DNA from: Microbacterium immunditiarum
Lineage (GTDB): Bacteria; Actinomycetota; Actinomycetes; Actinomycetales; Microbacteriaceae
DNA length: 64,000 nucleotides
Direction: 5' to 3'
Assembly (NCBI RefSeq): GCF_013409785.1
Contig: NZ_JACCBV010000001.1
Coordinates: 3,348,001 to 3,412,000 of the forward strand
Positions 26,848 through 35,306 of this stretch are shown here, piece after piece (position 1 is the first letter of the stretch; every line of letters starts with the position of its first letter). Position numbers and translations under genes: made by a program. Under the pieces are notes generated by a model, which was not told the DNA's origin, ran no database searches, and was given only the letters and a program-made list of their open reading frames with translations.

Positions 26848-27755
26848 GCGCTCCCGACGGCATCCGCCTCGACGGCAAAGTCGCCATCGTCACCGGCGCC
26901 GGCCGCAGCCTCGGCCGCGCCTACGCGCTCGCCCTCGCCGACGCGGGAGCCGCCGTCGTCGTCAACGACGTCGATGCCCAGACCGCGTCGCAGACCGTCG
27001 CCGACATCGAGGCGGCGGGCGGCCGCGCCACTGCCGTCGTCGCCCCCGTGGGCCCGACCGAGACGGCCGACGCGCTCGTGTCCGCTGCGGTCGAGACGTT
27101 CGGCCGCCTCGACATCCTCGTCGCGAACGCCGGCGTGCTGCGCGACCGCGTTCTCTGGAAGATGGGCGACGACGACTTCGACATCGTCATCGAGACGCAC
27201 CTGCGAGGCTCGTTCACGACCGGCCGCGCCGCCGCGACCTACATGCGCGAGAACGAGATCCCCGGGCGCATCATCCTCATCGGATCCCCCGCCGGACAGT
27301 TCGGCAGCTTCGGCCAGACGAACTACGCCACCGCGAAGGCGGGCCTCGTCGCGATGGCGCGCACGTGGTCGCTCGAGCTCGCGCGCGCGGGCATCACCGC
27401 GAACACCGTCATCCCGACGGCCCTGTCCCCCATGACCGCGACGATCCCCGCGTACACCGAGGTGTACGAGGACTACGTCGCGGGCAAGGGCATCCCGACC
27501 GAGTACCGCCGCGACCACGCACTCGGCACGCCGGAGGACGTCGCGTCGCTCATCGTGTGGCTGGCCTCGGATGCCTCGGCCGGCGTCACCGGCCAGGCCC
27601 TCGGCATCGGCGGCGACCGCCTGACGCTCTACGCGCACCCCGACGTGCTGCGTACGATGAACCAGGACGGCGGCTGGTCGCCCGCGCAGATCGACGAGGC
27701 CTGGCGCGCCGAGCTCGCCGCCGACGCGCAGCGCTCCGGACCTCGGAAGGGCTGA
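26844..27755 (+). CDS. SDR family 3-hydroxyacyl-CoA dehydrogenase-like oxidoreductase
   Basis: The 303-residue short-chain dehydrogenase has the cofactor motif 'AIVTGAGRSLGRAYALALAD' (about residues 14-33), NAG in VANAGVLRD, and the active-site Ser, Tyr and Lys in 'IGSPAGQFGSFGQTNYATAK'. It belongs to the longer group related to the dehydrogenase domain of multifunctional beta-oxidation protein. It would oxidise the 3-hydroxyacyl-CoA made by MaoC to a 3-oxoacyl-CoA. ATG 26844 overlaps the maoC stop by ATGA; reading further upstream in frame gives only shadow sequence. Confidence 0.9.
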   Translation: MSAPDGIRLDGKVAIVTGAGRSLGRAYALALADAGAAVVVNDVDAQTASQTVADIEAAGGRATAVVAPVGPTETADALVSAAVETFGRLDILVANAGVLRDRVLWKMGDDDFDIVIETHLRGSFTTGRAAATYMRENEIPGRIILIGSPAGQFGSFGQTNYATAKAGLVAMARTWSLELARAGITANTVIPTALSPMTATIPAYTEVYEDYVAGKGIPTEYRRDHALGTPEDVASLIVWLASDASAGVTGQALGIGGDRLTLYAHPDVLRTMNQDGGWSPAQIDEAWRAELAADAQRSGPRKG

Positions 27756-27756
27756 C

Positions 27757-29361
27757 ATGCGCGCGCACTACGCCGACATCTGGCAGGCGATCGCGCGCGC
27801 CCTGCCCGACCGGACCGCGATCCTCGCGATCGACGGCGAGGAGTGGACCTACGAGCGATTCGCCCGCGAGGCGGGCTCGCTCGCCGCGACGCTCTCGGCG
27901 CACGGCGTGCGAGCCGGCGACCGCGTGGCGATGCTGCTCTACAACCGCCCCGAGTTCCTCCTCACGCAGTTCGCGTGCCTCGCCGCCGGGTTCACGCCCG
28001 TGCCGCTGAACTTCCGTCTGCGGGCGGGAGAGGTCGCTGCGCTGCTCGACGACTCCGGTGCCGCCGCACTCGTGTACCCGACGTCGCTCACGGCGGTCGT
28101 CGTCGATGCCGAGGAACGCGCCGGCCACGACGTGCTCCTCATCTCGGTCCGAGACGACGCCACAGCCGAGGCTCCCGGCATCGCGTGGAAGGACGCGGTC
28201 GCAGGCGACGCGCCGCTGCCGCCCGCGGCGATCGACGGCACCGAGCTGTGGATCTACACCGGCGGCACCACCGGGCGGCCGAAGGCCGTGCGGTGGGACG
28301 AACAGGACATGTTCGAGGTCCAGATGTTCGCGACCTACTCGCTCAGCGGGCTCGAGTGGCCTCAGACGACGAGCGACGCGGCCCAGATCGCGAGCGATCC
28401 CGCGACGCCGCACATGGTCAACCTGCCGCTCGCGCCGTTCATGCACGGCACGGCGCTGACCACGTCGATGAACACCCTGACGCTCGGCGGCACGGTGCTC
28501 GTGACCTCGTCGGCGCGCCTCGACGCCGACGCGGCGCTGCGGTTCGCGAACGACGCGCGCGCGACGCGCATCATCGTCGCCGGCGACGCCATCGCAGTCC
28601 CCCTCGTCGATGCGGCCGAGCGCTTGCGCCTCGGACTCCCGACGGTGACGTCGATCATGAGCTCGGGCATGCGCTTCAGCCCCGAGACCAAGCGCGGACT
28701 CCACCGGCTCGGAGCCCTGTCGATCCACGACCTGCTCGCCTCGACCGAGGGCGGCGGGTTCGCCGTCACGACCACGACCGGCGAGCACGACCTGCCCGGG
28801 CGTCCGAAGCTGTTCCCCACCGCGGTCGTCCTCGACGAGCAGCGCAACGAGATCCAGGACCGCCCCGGCGCGCTCGGAGTACTCGCCCAGCGCGGCGCGC
28901 TCCCCCTCGGCTACTACGGCGACCAGGAGAAGACGGATGCCACGTTCCCCGTCATCGACGGTGTGCGCCACGTCATCCCCGGCGACTGGGTGCGCGTGGA
29001 GGACGACCGGCACATCGAGTTCCTCGGCCGCGGCAGCGGTGTGATCAACACGGGCGGCGAGAAGGTGTACCCGCTCGAGGTCGAGGAGGCCCTGCTGTCG
29101 CATCCGGCCGTCGCCGACGCCGTCGTGCTCGGCACCCCCGACCCGCGCTTCGGCGAGGTCGTGACCGCTGTCGTCGAACGCGCGGCGGACGTCACGCCGG
29201 ACGAGCTGATCGCGCACGTGGACGGTCAGCTCGCCGGCTACAAGAAGCCGCGGCGCATCGTGTTCCGCTCGTCGATGGACCGCTCGCCGACCGGGAAGGT
29301 CGACATCGGCAGGCTGCGCGACGAGATCCTCGCCGCGAACGCATCGGGAGGCACCGCATGA
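27757..29361 (+). CDS. AMP-forming acyl-CoA ligase (probable aryl- or cinnamoyl-CoA synthetase)
   Basis: The 534-residue ANL-family ligase has the phosphate loop YTGGTTGRPKAV (about residues 167-178), the hinge region 'GDWVRVEDDRHIEFLGRGSG', and the C-terminal catalytic Lys in 'RSPTGKVDIGRL'. It activates a carboxylic acid with ATP and CoA. It is the only ligase in the operon and should perform the first step, making p-coumaroyl-, feruloyl-, caffeoyl- or sinapoyl-CoA (substrate inferred from neighbours). The start is one base after the SDR stop. Confidence 0.9.
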   Translation: MRAHYADIWQAIARALPDRTAILAIDGEEWTYERFAREAGSLAATLSAHGVRAGDRVAMLLYNRPEFLLTQFACLAAGFTPVPLNFRLRAGEVAALLDDSGAAALVYPTSLTAVVVDAEERAGHDVLLISVRDDATAEAPGIAWKDAVAGDAPLPPAAIDGTELWIYTGGTTGRPKAVRWDEQDMFEVQMFATYSLSGLEWPQTTSDAAQIASDPATPHMVNLPLAPFMHGTALTTSMNTLTLGGTVLVTSSARLDADAALRFANDARATRIIVAGDAIAVPLVDAAERLRLGLPTVTSIMSSGMRFSPETKRGLHRLGALSIHDLLASTEGGGFAVTTTTGEHDLPGRPKLFPTAVVLDEQRNEIQDRPGALGVLAQRGALPLGYYGDQEKTDATFPVIDGVRHVIPGDWVRVEDDRHIEFLGRGSGVINTGGEKVYPLEVEEALLSHPAVADAVVLGTPDPRFGEVVTAVVERAADVTPDELIAHVDGQLAGYKKPRRIVFRSSMDRSPTGKVDIGRLRDEILAANASGGTA

Positions 29362-30236
29362 CCCTCGACGGCATCCGTGCGATCGACACGCACGTCCACA
29401 TCCAGGTCGACGACAGCGGCCACTTCGGCGCGTCGCAGGAGCAGCGCGACGCGATGGACCGGTACTTCGGCAGCGGCGAGCCGCCGCGCACGATCGACCA
29501 GACCGCCGAGTACTACCGCGAGCGCGAGCTCATGGCGGTCGTGTTCACGGTCGACGCGACGACGAACTCCGGCCACCGCCCGAACAGCATCGACGACATC
29601 GCGGCAGGCGCCGCGCGCAACGCCGACACGCTCATCGCGTTCGGCTCGGTCGACCCGCTCCAGGGCGAGGCCGCGATCGACGAGCTGCGACGCCAGGCGG
29701 GCGAGCTCGGCGTGAAGGGCTTCAAGTTCCACCCCACGGTGCAGGGCTTCGACCCGTCGGCGCCGGAGTTCATCCCGCTGTTCTCGGCGATCGAGGAGCT
29801 CGACCTGCCGATCGTCGTGCACACGGGGCAGACCGGCGTCGGCGCCGGCGTGCCGGGCGGGCTCGGCCTGCGACTCGGGCTGTCGAACCCGATGCTGCTG
29901 GACGACGTGGCTGCGCGGCATCCGGGTCTTCGCATCATCCTCGCCCACCCGAGCGTGCCGTGGCAGGACGAGGCGATCTCGATCGCGACCCACAAGGCGA
30001 ACGTGTGGATCGACCTGTCGGGGTGGTCGCCGAAGTACTTCAGCCCCGCCCTCGTGCGCGCGACGCGGACGTACCTGAAGCACAAGATGCTGTTCGGGTC
30101 GGACTTCCCCGCGATCACGCCGGACCGCTGGCTGCGCGACTTCGCGGCGCTCGAGCTGCCCGAGGATGTGGAGCGCCTCGTGCTCAAGGACAATGCTGTG
30201 AAGCTGCTCGGACTCGACGGAGGGAGCACGGCATGA
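29358..30236 (+). CDS. Amidohydrolase family 2 protein, probable 3-oxoacyl-CoA side-chain hydrolase
   Basis: The 292-residue TIM-barrel hydrolase has HxH in AIDTHVHIQV (residues 12 and 14), His in 'IVVHTGQTG', His in ILAHPSVPW and Asp in 'MLFGSDFPAI', a full set of metal ligands. No thiolase is present in this operon. In the Corynebacterium and Rhodococcus hydroxycinnamate clusters an amidohydrolase fills that gap and is proposed to cut the 3-oxoacyl-CoA by hydrolysis. The same role is likely here. ACMSD-type decarboxylases share the fold and are the main alternative. It is joined by ATGA overlaps at both ends. Confidence 0.82.
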   Translation: MTLDGIRAIDTHVHIQVDDSGHFGASQEQRDAMDRYFGSGEPPRTIDQTAEYYRERELMAVVFTVDATTNSGHRPNSIDDIAAGAARNADTLIAFGSVDPLQGEAAIDELRRQAGELGVKGFKFHPTVQGFDPSAPEFIPLFSAIEELDLPIVVHTGQTGVGAGVPGGLGLRLGLSNPMLLDDVAARHPGLRIILAHPSVPWQDEAISIATHKANVWIDLSGWSPKYFSPALVRATRTYLKHKMLFGSDFPAITPDRWLRDFAALELPEDVERLVLKDNAVKLLGLDGGSTA

Positions 30237-31405
30237 CCGGACTCGACTACCCGGGCGACGTCCTCGGCTTCGCGAACGATCTGACGGATGCGGAGCGGGC
30301 GAAGCTCTCGCAGCTGCGCGCATACCTCGACGAGAACGTGCGGCCGGTGCTCGTCGAGCGGTGGGAGCGCGGCGAGTCGCTCGCGGACTTCCGCAAGCCC
30401 CTCGCGGGCCTGCATCTGCTCGACGACCCGTCCGTGCTGCAGGCCGACGGATCGCTCAGGCCGCTGTACCGCGGGTTCGTGACGCTCGAGCTGTGCCGGC
30501 TCGACCTCGCGATGTCGATCACGTACGGCGGCCAGGTGGGCATGTTCCGCACGCTCGTGCACGCGGGCGGCAGTCCCGAGCAGATCGCGGCGTGGGACCC
30601 GGGCATCCTCGATTTCACCTTCACCGGATGCTTCGCCCTGAACGAGCCCGACCACGGATCCGACGTCGCCGGAGGCATGGCGACCACGGCGCGCCGCGAC
30701 GGCGACCGCTGGATCCTCAACGGGGCGAAGCGCTGGATCGGCAACGCGACCATCTCCGACAACCTGTGCATCATCGCGCGCGAGGAGGGCGGCGAGCGCG
30801 TGCTCGCGTTCGTGGTGCCGTCCGACTCCCCCGGCGTGACGCGGAGTGTGATCGCGCACAAGGCCGCCGCGCGCATGGTGCACAACGCCGACATCGCGCT
30901 CCAGGACGTCGTCGTGCCCGAAGAGCGTCGCCTGCCGCGCATCGAGGGCTTCGCCGACATCAACCGGGCATTCCGCAAGCTGCGCGCCGACATCGCGTGG
31001 AGCGCGGCGGGCATGCAGCTCGGCGCGTATGCGGCGGCGATCGACTACGCGCAGCGGCGCGAGCAGTTCGGGCGCCCGATCGCGGGGTTCCAGCTCATCC
31101 AGCAGAAGCTCGTGCAGATGGTCGCGAACATCGCGCAGACGCTCGCCCTCGCGGTGCGCACGGCGGAGCATCCGATCGCCGACGATGTCTCTCCGAGCCT
31201 CGTCAAGCTCATCGCGGCCGACCGGCTGCGCGAGACCGTCGCGCTCGCGCGCGAGACGATGGGCGGCAACGGCATCCTGCTCACGGGCGACGCGGTGCGC
31301 TTCTTCGCGGATGCCGAGGCGATGTACACGTTCGAGGGCACGCGCGAGATGAACACCCTCATCGTCGGCCGGGCGCTGACGGGCCGGAGCGCCTTCACCC
31401 GCTGA
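30233..31405 (+). CDS. Acyl-CoA dehydrogenase family protein
   Basis: The 390-residue flavoenzyme has the FAD and substrate motifs 'CFALNEPDHGSDVAGGM' and 'KRWIGNATISDN', and a catalytic Glu in 'AMYTFEGTREMN'. Residues around the base resemble glutaryl-CoA dehydrogenase. It introduces a 2,3-double bond into an acyl-CoA. In an operon for hydroxycinnamates this would serve the saturated dihydrocinnamates (phenylpropanoids), which must be desaturated before hydration. It is the last gene of the operon, coupled to the amidohydrolase by ATGA. Confidence 0.9.
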   Translation: MTGLDYPGDVLGFANDLTDAERAKLSQLRAYLDENVRPVLVERWERGESLADFRKPLAGLHLLDDPSVLQADGSLRPLYRGFVTLELCRLDLAMSITYGGQVGMFRTLVHAGGSPEQIAAWDPGILDFTFTGCFALNEPDHGSDVAGGMATTARRDGDRWILNGAKRWIGNATISDNLCIIAREEGGERVLAFVVPSDSPGVTRSVIAHKAAARMVHNADIALQDVVVPEERRLPRIEGFADINRAFRKLRADIAWSAAGMQLGAYAAAIDYAQRREQFGRPIAGFQLIQQKLVQMVANIAQTLALAVRTAEHPIADDVSPSLVKLIAADRLRETVALARETMGGNGILLTGDAVRFFADAEAMYTFEGTREMNTLIVGRALTGRSAFTR

Positions 31406-31448
31406 GTCCGGCGGCCCGGGGCGAGCCTCCCTCGCGGGAGTCGATCTC

Positions 31449-32549
31449 TCAGAGGAGGTGCTGCGTGGCCCGTCGGTACTGCACGGGCACGCCGACCAGA
31501 TTCTCGGCTCCGAGCTCTCGCTCGGCTCGGCGTGCCCAGTAGGCGTCCTGGAGAATCGCCCGACCGATGAAGACGAGGTCCGCGTTTCCGGATCGAAGGG
31601 CCTCGCACGCCTCGGACGTCGTTCTGACCCGCCCGACGGCGCTCGTGGCGATCCGCGCGCGACGGCGAACCTCTCCGGCCATGCCGAGGTGGTACAGGGG
31701 CTCCTCCGGGATGGCCTCGCCCGGGAGGATGCCGGAGCTCGTGCCGTCGATGAGATCGACGCCCTCGTCTCGCATCCAGGAAGCGACCTGGACGGTCTCA
31801 TCGAGGCTGATGCCCCCCGGCAGCCAGTCGATCATCGAAAGCCTGATGAACAGGGGCAGGTCGTCGGGCCACGCCTGCCTCATCGCTCTCGCGACGGCGA
31901 GGGGAAGCCGGGCGCGATTCTCGAGTGACCCGCCGTACCGATCCGTCCGGCGATTGGCCAGAGGAGAGAGGAACTGGTGCATGAGGTACCCATGTGCGAA
32001 GTGCCCCTCGAGCACGCGATATCCGGCCTCGTGAGCACGCCGCGCGGCCACGCTGAAGTCGGAGACGATCCCTTCGATATCCGATGTCGTCATGGCCGTG
32101 GGCAGGTGCCAGTCGGGCTTGAACGGCTCCGCCGACGGCGCGAGCACCTGCCCCCACGCCTCGCGCGGCAGAGGTCGATTGCCTTCCCACGGCCGCGTCC
32201 TCCCGCCCTTTCGACCCGCGTGCGCGATCTGGATGCCGGGGACGGCGCCGTGGGCGGCGACCGCGGCGGTCAGCCGCCGGTGCCCGTCGACGTGCTCGTC
32301 CGACCAGATGCCGAGATCCCCCGGCGTGATGCGTCCATCGGCGGACACCGCCGTCGCCTCGGTGAACACGAGACCCGTGCCGCCTGCGGCACGGCTCCCG
32401 AGGTGCACCACGTGCCAGTCCGTCGGACGCCCGTCGCCTCCGCTCGTGTACATGCACATCGGCGACATCACGATGCGATTGGGGATGGTCAGCCCGCGAA
32501 TCGTGAACGCCGAGAACAGTGTCTCGGCCCCGCCCGCGGAAGTGCTCAC
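31449..32549 (-). CDS. Old yellow enzyme family NADPH:flavin oxidoreductase (YqjM/NamA-like)
   Basis: The 366-residue FMN barrel has 'FTIRGLTIPNRIVMSPMCMY' at the N-terminus, the substrate-binding pair in IQIAHAGRKGG, and 'AHGYLMHQFLSPLANRRTDR' with the following YGGSLENRAR. These are hallmarks of the thermophilic-like OYE class. It reduces activated C=C bonds (enones, possibly unsaturated ring-derived acids) with NADPH. GTG 32549 forms a GTGA overlap with the stop of the SnoaL-like gene, fixing the start. The two make a small operon that diverges from the ABC importer and shares its operator type. Confidence 0.9.
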   Translation of the reverse strand: MSTSAGGAETLFSAFTIRGLTIPNRIVMSPMCMYTSGGDGRPTDWHVVHLGSRAAGGTGLVFTEATAVSADGRITPGDLGIWSDEHVDGHRRLTAAVAAHGAVPGIQIAHAGRKGGRTRPWEGNRPLPREAWGQVLAPSAEPFKPDWHLPTAMTTSDIEGIVSDFSVAARRAHEAGYRVLEGHFAHGYLMHQFLSPLANRRTDRYGGSLENRARLPLAVARAMRQAWPDDLPLFIRLSMIDWLPGGISLDETVQVASWMRDEGVDLIDGTSSGILPGEAIPEEPLYHLGMAGEVRRRARIATSAVGRVRTTSEACEALRSGNADLVFIGRAILQDAYWARRAERELGAENLVGVPVQYRRATQHLL

Positions 32550-33115
32550 CGCGGGCGCGAGAGTCGAGTGCCGAACGAGAAGTCGGCCACGTCCTGCGGC
32601 CCCCAGGCGAGCGGGCGTCGATACGAGACGTCTCGCGCGTCCCATTCGCCTCGCGCGTAGGTCGCCAGCGTCCCCTTGGCGTCGGCGCCCTCCTTCGCCT
32701 CCGCTGTCCAGTCGACCGTCACCACGCGTTCGACGATGCCCCAGCGGCCGCCGCGGCGCTCGAGCCGATCGACGTAGCGCCCTCCGCTGATGTCGACGAT
32801 CGGCTCCGTCCGTCGCCAGAGGACGAACAGCACGTACGACTCCGAGTGGGCCACGTCTCCGTCGATCTCGACGGTCGTGTTGCAGATGAAGTGCTGGTGT
32901 CCTCGGGTGTGCGTCGCATGCAGGTCGTTGCCCCACGCGGAGAGCTCCGAGGGCCGGCGAGCCGCACCGCCGTGGTGGTCGATGCCGTCCTCGTGGAACG
33001 CGCTCTCGATCAGCGCTGAGTCGTGCCGGTCGATGCCCCGGGCGTAGCGCATCACGCACTTCTCGATGGCGCGCTCGTCCAAGAGCTGCTGGATGTCTGC
33101 GTCGGAGATTGACAT
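32546..33115 (-). CDS. SnoaL/NTF2-like protein
   Basis: The 189-residue protein has the cone-shaped NTF2/SnoaL fold pattern: an N-terminal helix pair (DIQQLLDERAIEKCVMRYAR, then GIDRHDSALIESAFHEDG) followed by a curved sheet (HFICNTTVEIDGDVAHSESY). Family members include polyketide cyclases, dehydratases, isomerases and small subunits of ring-hydroxylating dioxygenases. His and Asp in GIDRHD and DGIDHHGG could form an acid-base pair. The specific reaction is unknown. ATG 33115 follows AGGACGACGA. It is the first gene of the SnoaL-OYE operon. Confidence 0.8.
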   Translation of the reverse strand: MSISDADIQQLLDERAIEKCVMRYARGIDRHDSALIESAFHEDGIDHHGGAARRPSELSAWGNDLHATHTRGHQHFICNTTVEIDGDVAHSESYVLFVLWRRTEPIVDISGGRYVDRLERRGGRWGIVERVVTVDWTAEAKEGADAKGTLATYARGEWDARDVSYRRPLAWGPQDVADFSFGTRLSRPR

Positions 33116-33198
33116 TCGTCGTCCTGTCTCGCGGGGGCGAGGGCTCGTCGTCCCGTCGCCGGTCGGTGAGCGTCGCTGCGCACTCCACGTCGGTCGAG

Positions 33199-33215
33199 TT
33201 TCAGTGTGCCTGAAT
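33199..33215. promoter_or_regulatory. TATCAGG-type operator, copy 3
   Basis: TTTCAGTGTGCCTGAAT keeps the CAG-N5-CTG core of the palindrome with one change in the left half. It overlaps the presumed -10 box of the SnoaL-OYE transcript. Confidence 0.55.
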
Positions 33216-33261
33216 ATGAATGGACCGTCAACACTCGACGGACTCTCCGGGAAAGCGTGTC

Positions 33262-33291
33262 TTGACACGACTCGGCGGTGCGGCATATTGT
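33262..33291 (+). promoter_or_regulatory. Promoter of the polar-amino-acid-type ABC importer
   Basis: TTGACA (33262-33267) and TATTGT (33286-33291) stand 18 bases apart. The perfect operator copy begins seven bases after the -10 box, that is, at the transcription start. Confidence 0.7.
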
Positions 33292-33297
33292 GACGAA

Positions 33298-33316
33298 TTA
33301 TCAGGCAACCTGATAA
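33298..33316. promoter_or_regulatory. TATCAGG-type operator, copy 4 (perfect palindrome)
   Basis: TTATCAGGCAACCTGATAA has exact 8-base arms around CAA. Sitting on the expected transcription start of the importer, it would act as a repressor site. It is the best copy of the motif and defines the consensus. Confidence 0.75.
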
Positions 33317-33434
33317 ACGCCCGGTAACCCTCACCCGACGGACGGCCCGTTCTCCGGCCATCGGACACGAGGGGTGCAACGGCGATCGGCTGCCCGATCG
33401 AGCCGGCCGCCCGCCGGAGCGAACAGAGGCATCG

Positions 33435-34406
33435 ATGGAGATTCCGATGGAGACAATGTCGACACGTACGGCACGAACCCTGCTTTTCACGCTGGCTGTC
33501 GGTGCGACCGCCGCCCTCTCCCTGGCGGGCTGCGCGAGCACCGGCGGTGGATCACCCTCGGCCGCTCCTTCGGCACCTGCGGGAGGCGACTCCGCCGGCG
33601 TCGAGTTCAACCAGGAGATCCACGATCTGCTCCCCGCCGACATACGGTCGGCCGGCACCATCCAGCTCGGCGTCACCATCGGCGACCCGCCGTACATGGA
33701 CAAGGTCGACGGCGAGTACGTCGGCCTGATCCCCGATCTGGCCGATGCGGTCGGCACCGTGATGGGCGTCGACTTCGAGTACGTCGAGATGCCGTTCCCC
33801 GGACTCATTCCCGCGCTCCAGTCCGAGCGGATCCAGGCGGTCTGGACCTCGATGTTCGACAACGCGGACCGCGAACAGGTCATCGACATGGCGTCGTACG
33901 CACGGGCCAGCATGGGGATCATCGTCCAGAAGGGCAACCCGAAGGGAATCGAGGACCTCGACGACCTGTGCGGCACCGTCGCCGGGACGACCAAGGGCAC
34001 GGTGCAGGAAGCCACGCTGGTGGAGCAGCAGAAGAAGTGCCAGGACGAAGGCGAGCCCGAGCTCACGCTGAAGCTGTACGCGACGCAGAACGATGCCTAC
34101 ACGCAGGCGCAGGCGGGGGTTCTGGACTCGGTGATGCTGACGTACACGCCGATGAACTACCAGGCGGGACTCATCGAGGACGGAAACGCCTTCGACATCA
34201 TCGACTGGACGAGCCCGGCCGGATACCTCGCCGTCGGCGCCTCGAATCTGCAGGACGGCCTGGCCGAGTCGATCAACGCGGCATTGCTGCAACTCGCCGA
34301 GAGCGGCGACTACCAGCGGATCATGACCGAGCACGGCGCCGACGCCGACATCCTCGACGTGGATCTGCTCGTGGTCAACGGACGCACTTCGGGTGTGCTG
34401 GAGTAG
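33435..34406 (+). CDS. ABC importer substrate-binding lipoprotein (polar amino acid type)
   Basis: The 323-residue protein starts with a lipoprotein signal peptide (lipobox LAGC near residue 35) and a Gly/Ser/Ala-rich linker. It continues with the SBP_bac_3 domain (TIQLGVTIGDPPYMDKVDGE to about residue 315). It would capture the ligand outside the membrane. The family binds polar amino acids, but some members bind small organic acids. The promoter operator is shared with aromatic-catabolism genes, so an aromatic or organic acid is possible (inference). ATG 33435 and ATG 33447 both have Shine-Dalgarno-like boxes. Confidence 0.9.
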   Translation: MEIPMETMSTRTARTLLFTLAVGATAALSLAGCASTGGGSPSAAPSAPAGGDSAGVEFNQEIHDLLPADIRSAGTIQLGVTIGDPPYMDKVDGEYVGLIPDLADAVGTVMGVDFEYVEMPFPGLIPALQSERIQAVWTSMFDNADREQVIDMASYARASMGIIVQKGNPKGIEDLDDLCGTVAGTTKGTVQEATLVEQQKKCQDEGEPELTLKLYATQNDAYTQAQAGVLDSVMLTYTPMNYQAGLIEDGNAFDIIDWTSPAGYLAVGASNLQDGLAESINAALLQLAESGDYQRIMTEHGADADILDVDLLVVNGRTSGVLE

Positions 34407-34412
34407 GCGCCG

Positions 34413-35306
34413 ATGACAGACCTCGCGACTCGCGACGAAGCGAACCGGCTGGGTGCCGGTCCCGGCGAGCCGGCCTTCGTGCCGCTGAAGTCCGTGCCGA
34501 TCCGGCACTGGGGGCAGCTGATCGTCGCGACGATCCTGATCCTCCTGGTGATCGCGTTCATCGTCGCCCTCGCCCGCAACGAGAGGCTCGATTGGAGCGT
34601 CTTCTGGGAGAACCTGACCGCGGCCGACGTGCTGCACGGCCTTCTCGTCACCATCGAGCTCACGGTGGTCAGCATGGTCGGCGGCATCGTGCTCGGCATC
34701 CTTCTCGCGGTCGCGAGGCTGTCGTCGAATCGCGTGCTGCAGGCGCTGAGCGCCTCCTATGTGTGGTTCTTCCGCGGCGTTCCGCTCCTGGTCCAGATCC
34801 TGGTGTGGGGCAACTTCGCGCTGCTGTTCCCCCGCCTGGGCATCGGCATCCCGTTCACGGACGTGATGTTCGTCTCGGTGAACACGAACGCTGTGCTGAC
34901 GACGTTCGCCGCATCGTGCATCGCACTGGGTCTGCACGAGGCGGCCTATATGGCGGAGGTGGTCCGCGGCGGGATCATCGGAGTCGATGCGGGCCAGCGC
35001 GAGGCCGCCTCGGCCCTCGGCATGGGCGGCGGGCAGACGATGCGCCGCATCGTGCTCCCTCAGGCGATGCGGATCATCCTGCCCCCGACGGGCAACCAGC
35101 TCATCACCCTGTTCAAGTCCAGCTCGCTGGTCACCGTCATCGCCGGGCAGGATCTGATGACGGTCGTGACAGGCATCGGCGCGACGACGTACCGGGTGAT
35201 GGAGGCGCTGTTCGTGGGCACGTTCTGGTATCTCGTGATCGTCTCGGTGCTGATGGTCGGGCAGCGGTTCCTCGAGAAGCGCGCGGCGAGGGGTCACGAA
35301 CGATGA
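34413..35306 (+). CDS. ABC importer permease (polar amino acid type)
   Basis: The 297-residue membrane protein has an N-terminal cytoplasmic stretch of about 35 residues, a first span (ILILLVIAFIVALA) and the HisM-type core with ADVLHGLLVTIELTVVSMVG. The EAA loop 'GQREAASALGMGGGQTMRRI' contacts the ATPase. Only one permease gene is present, so it presumably works as a homodimer. Its start is six bases after the binding-protein stop, and it overlaps the ATPase gene by ATGA. Confidence 0.92.
   Translation: MTDLATRDEANRLGAGPGEPAFVPLKSVPIRHWGQLIVATILILLVIAFIVALARNERLDWSVFWENLTAADVLHGLLVTIELTVVSMVGGIVLGILLAVARLSSNRVLQALSASYVWFFRGVPLLVQILVWGNFALLFPRLGIGIPFTDVMFVSVNTNAVLTTFAASCIALGLHEAAYMAEVVRGGIIGVDAGQREAASALGMGGGQTMRRIVLPQAMRIILPPTGNQLITLFKSSSLVTVIAGQDLMTVVTGIGATTYRVMEALFVGTFWYLVIVSVLMVGQRFLEKRAARGHER

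Larger units (their letters stand above)
33116..33434. promoter_or_regulatory. Divergent control region between SnoaL and the ABC importer
   Basis: This 319-base stretch holds no gene. It contains two TATCAGG-type operators (33199-33215 and 33298-33316), a rightward promoter (33262-33291) and a probable leftward promoter: TTGACG complement at 33226-33231, CACACT complement at 33203-33208, 17 bases apart. The remaining 118 bases before the importer gene are a leader in which I see nothing. Confidence 0.7.
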
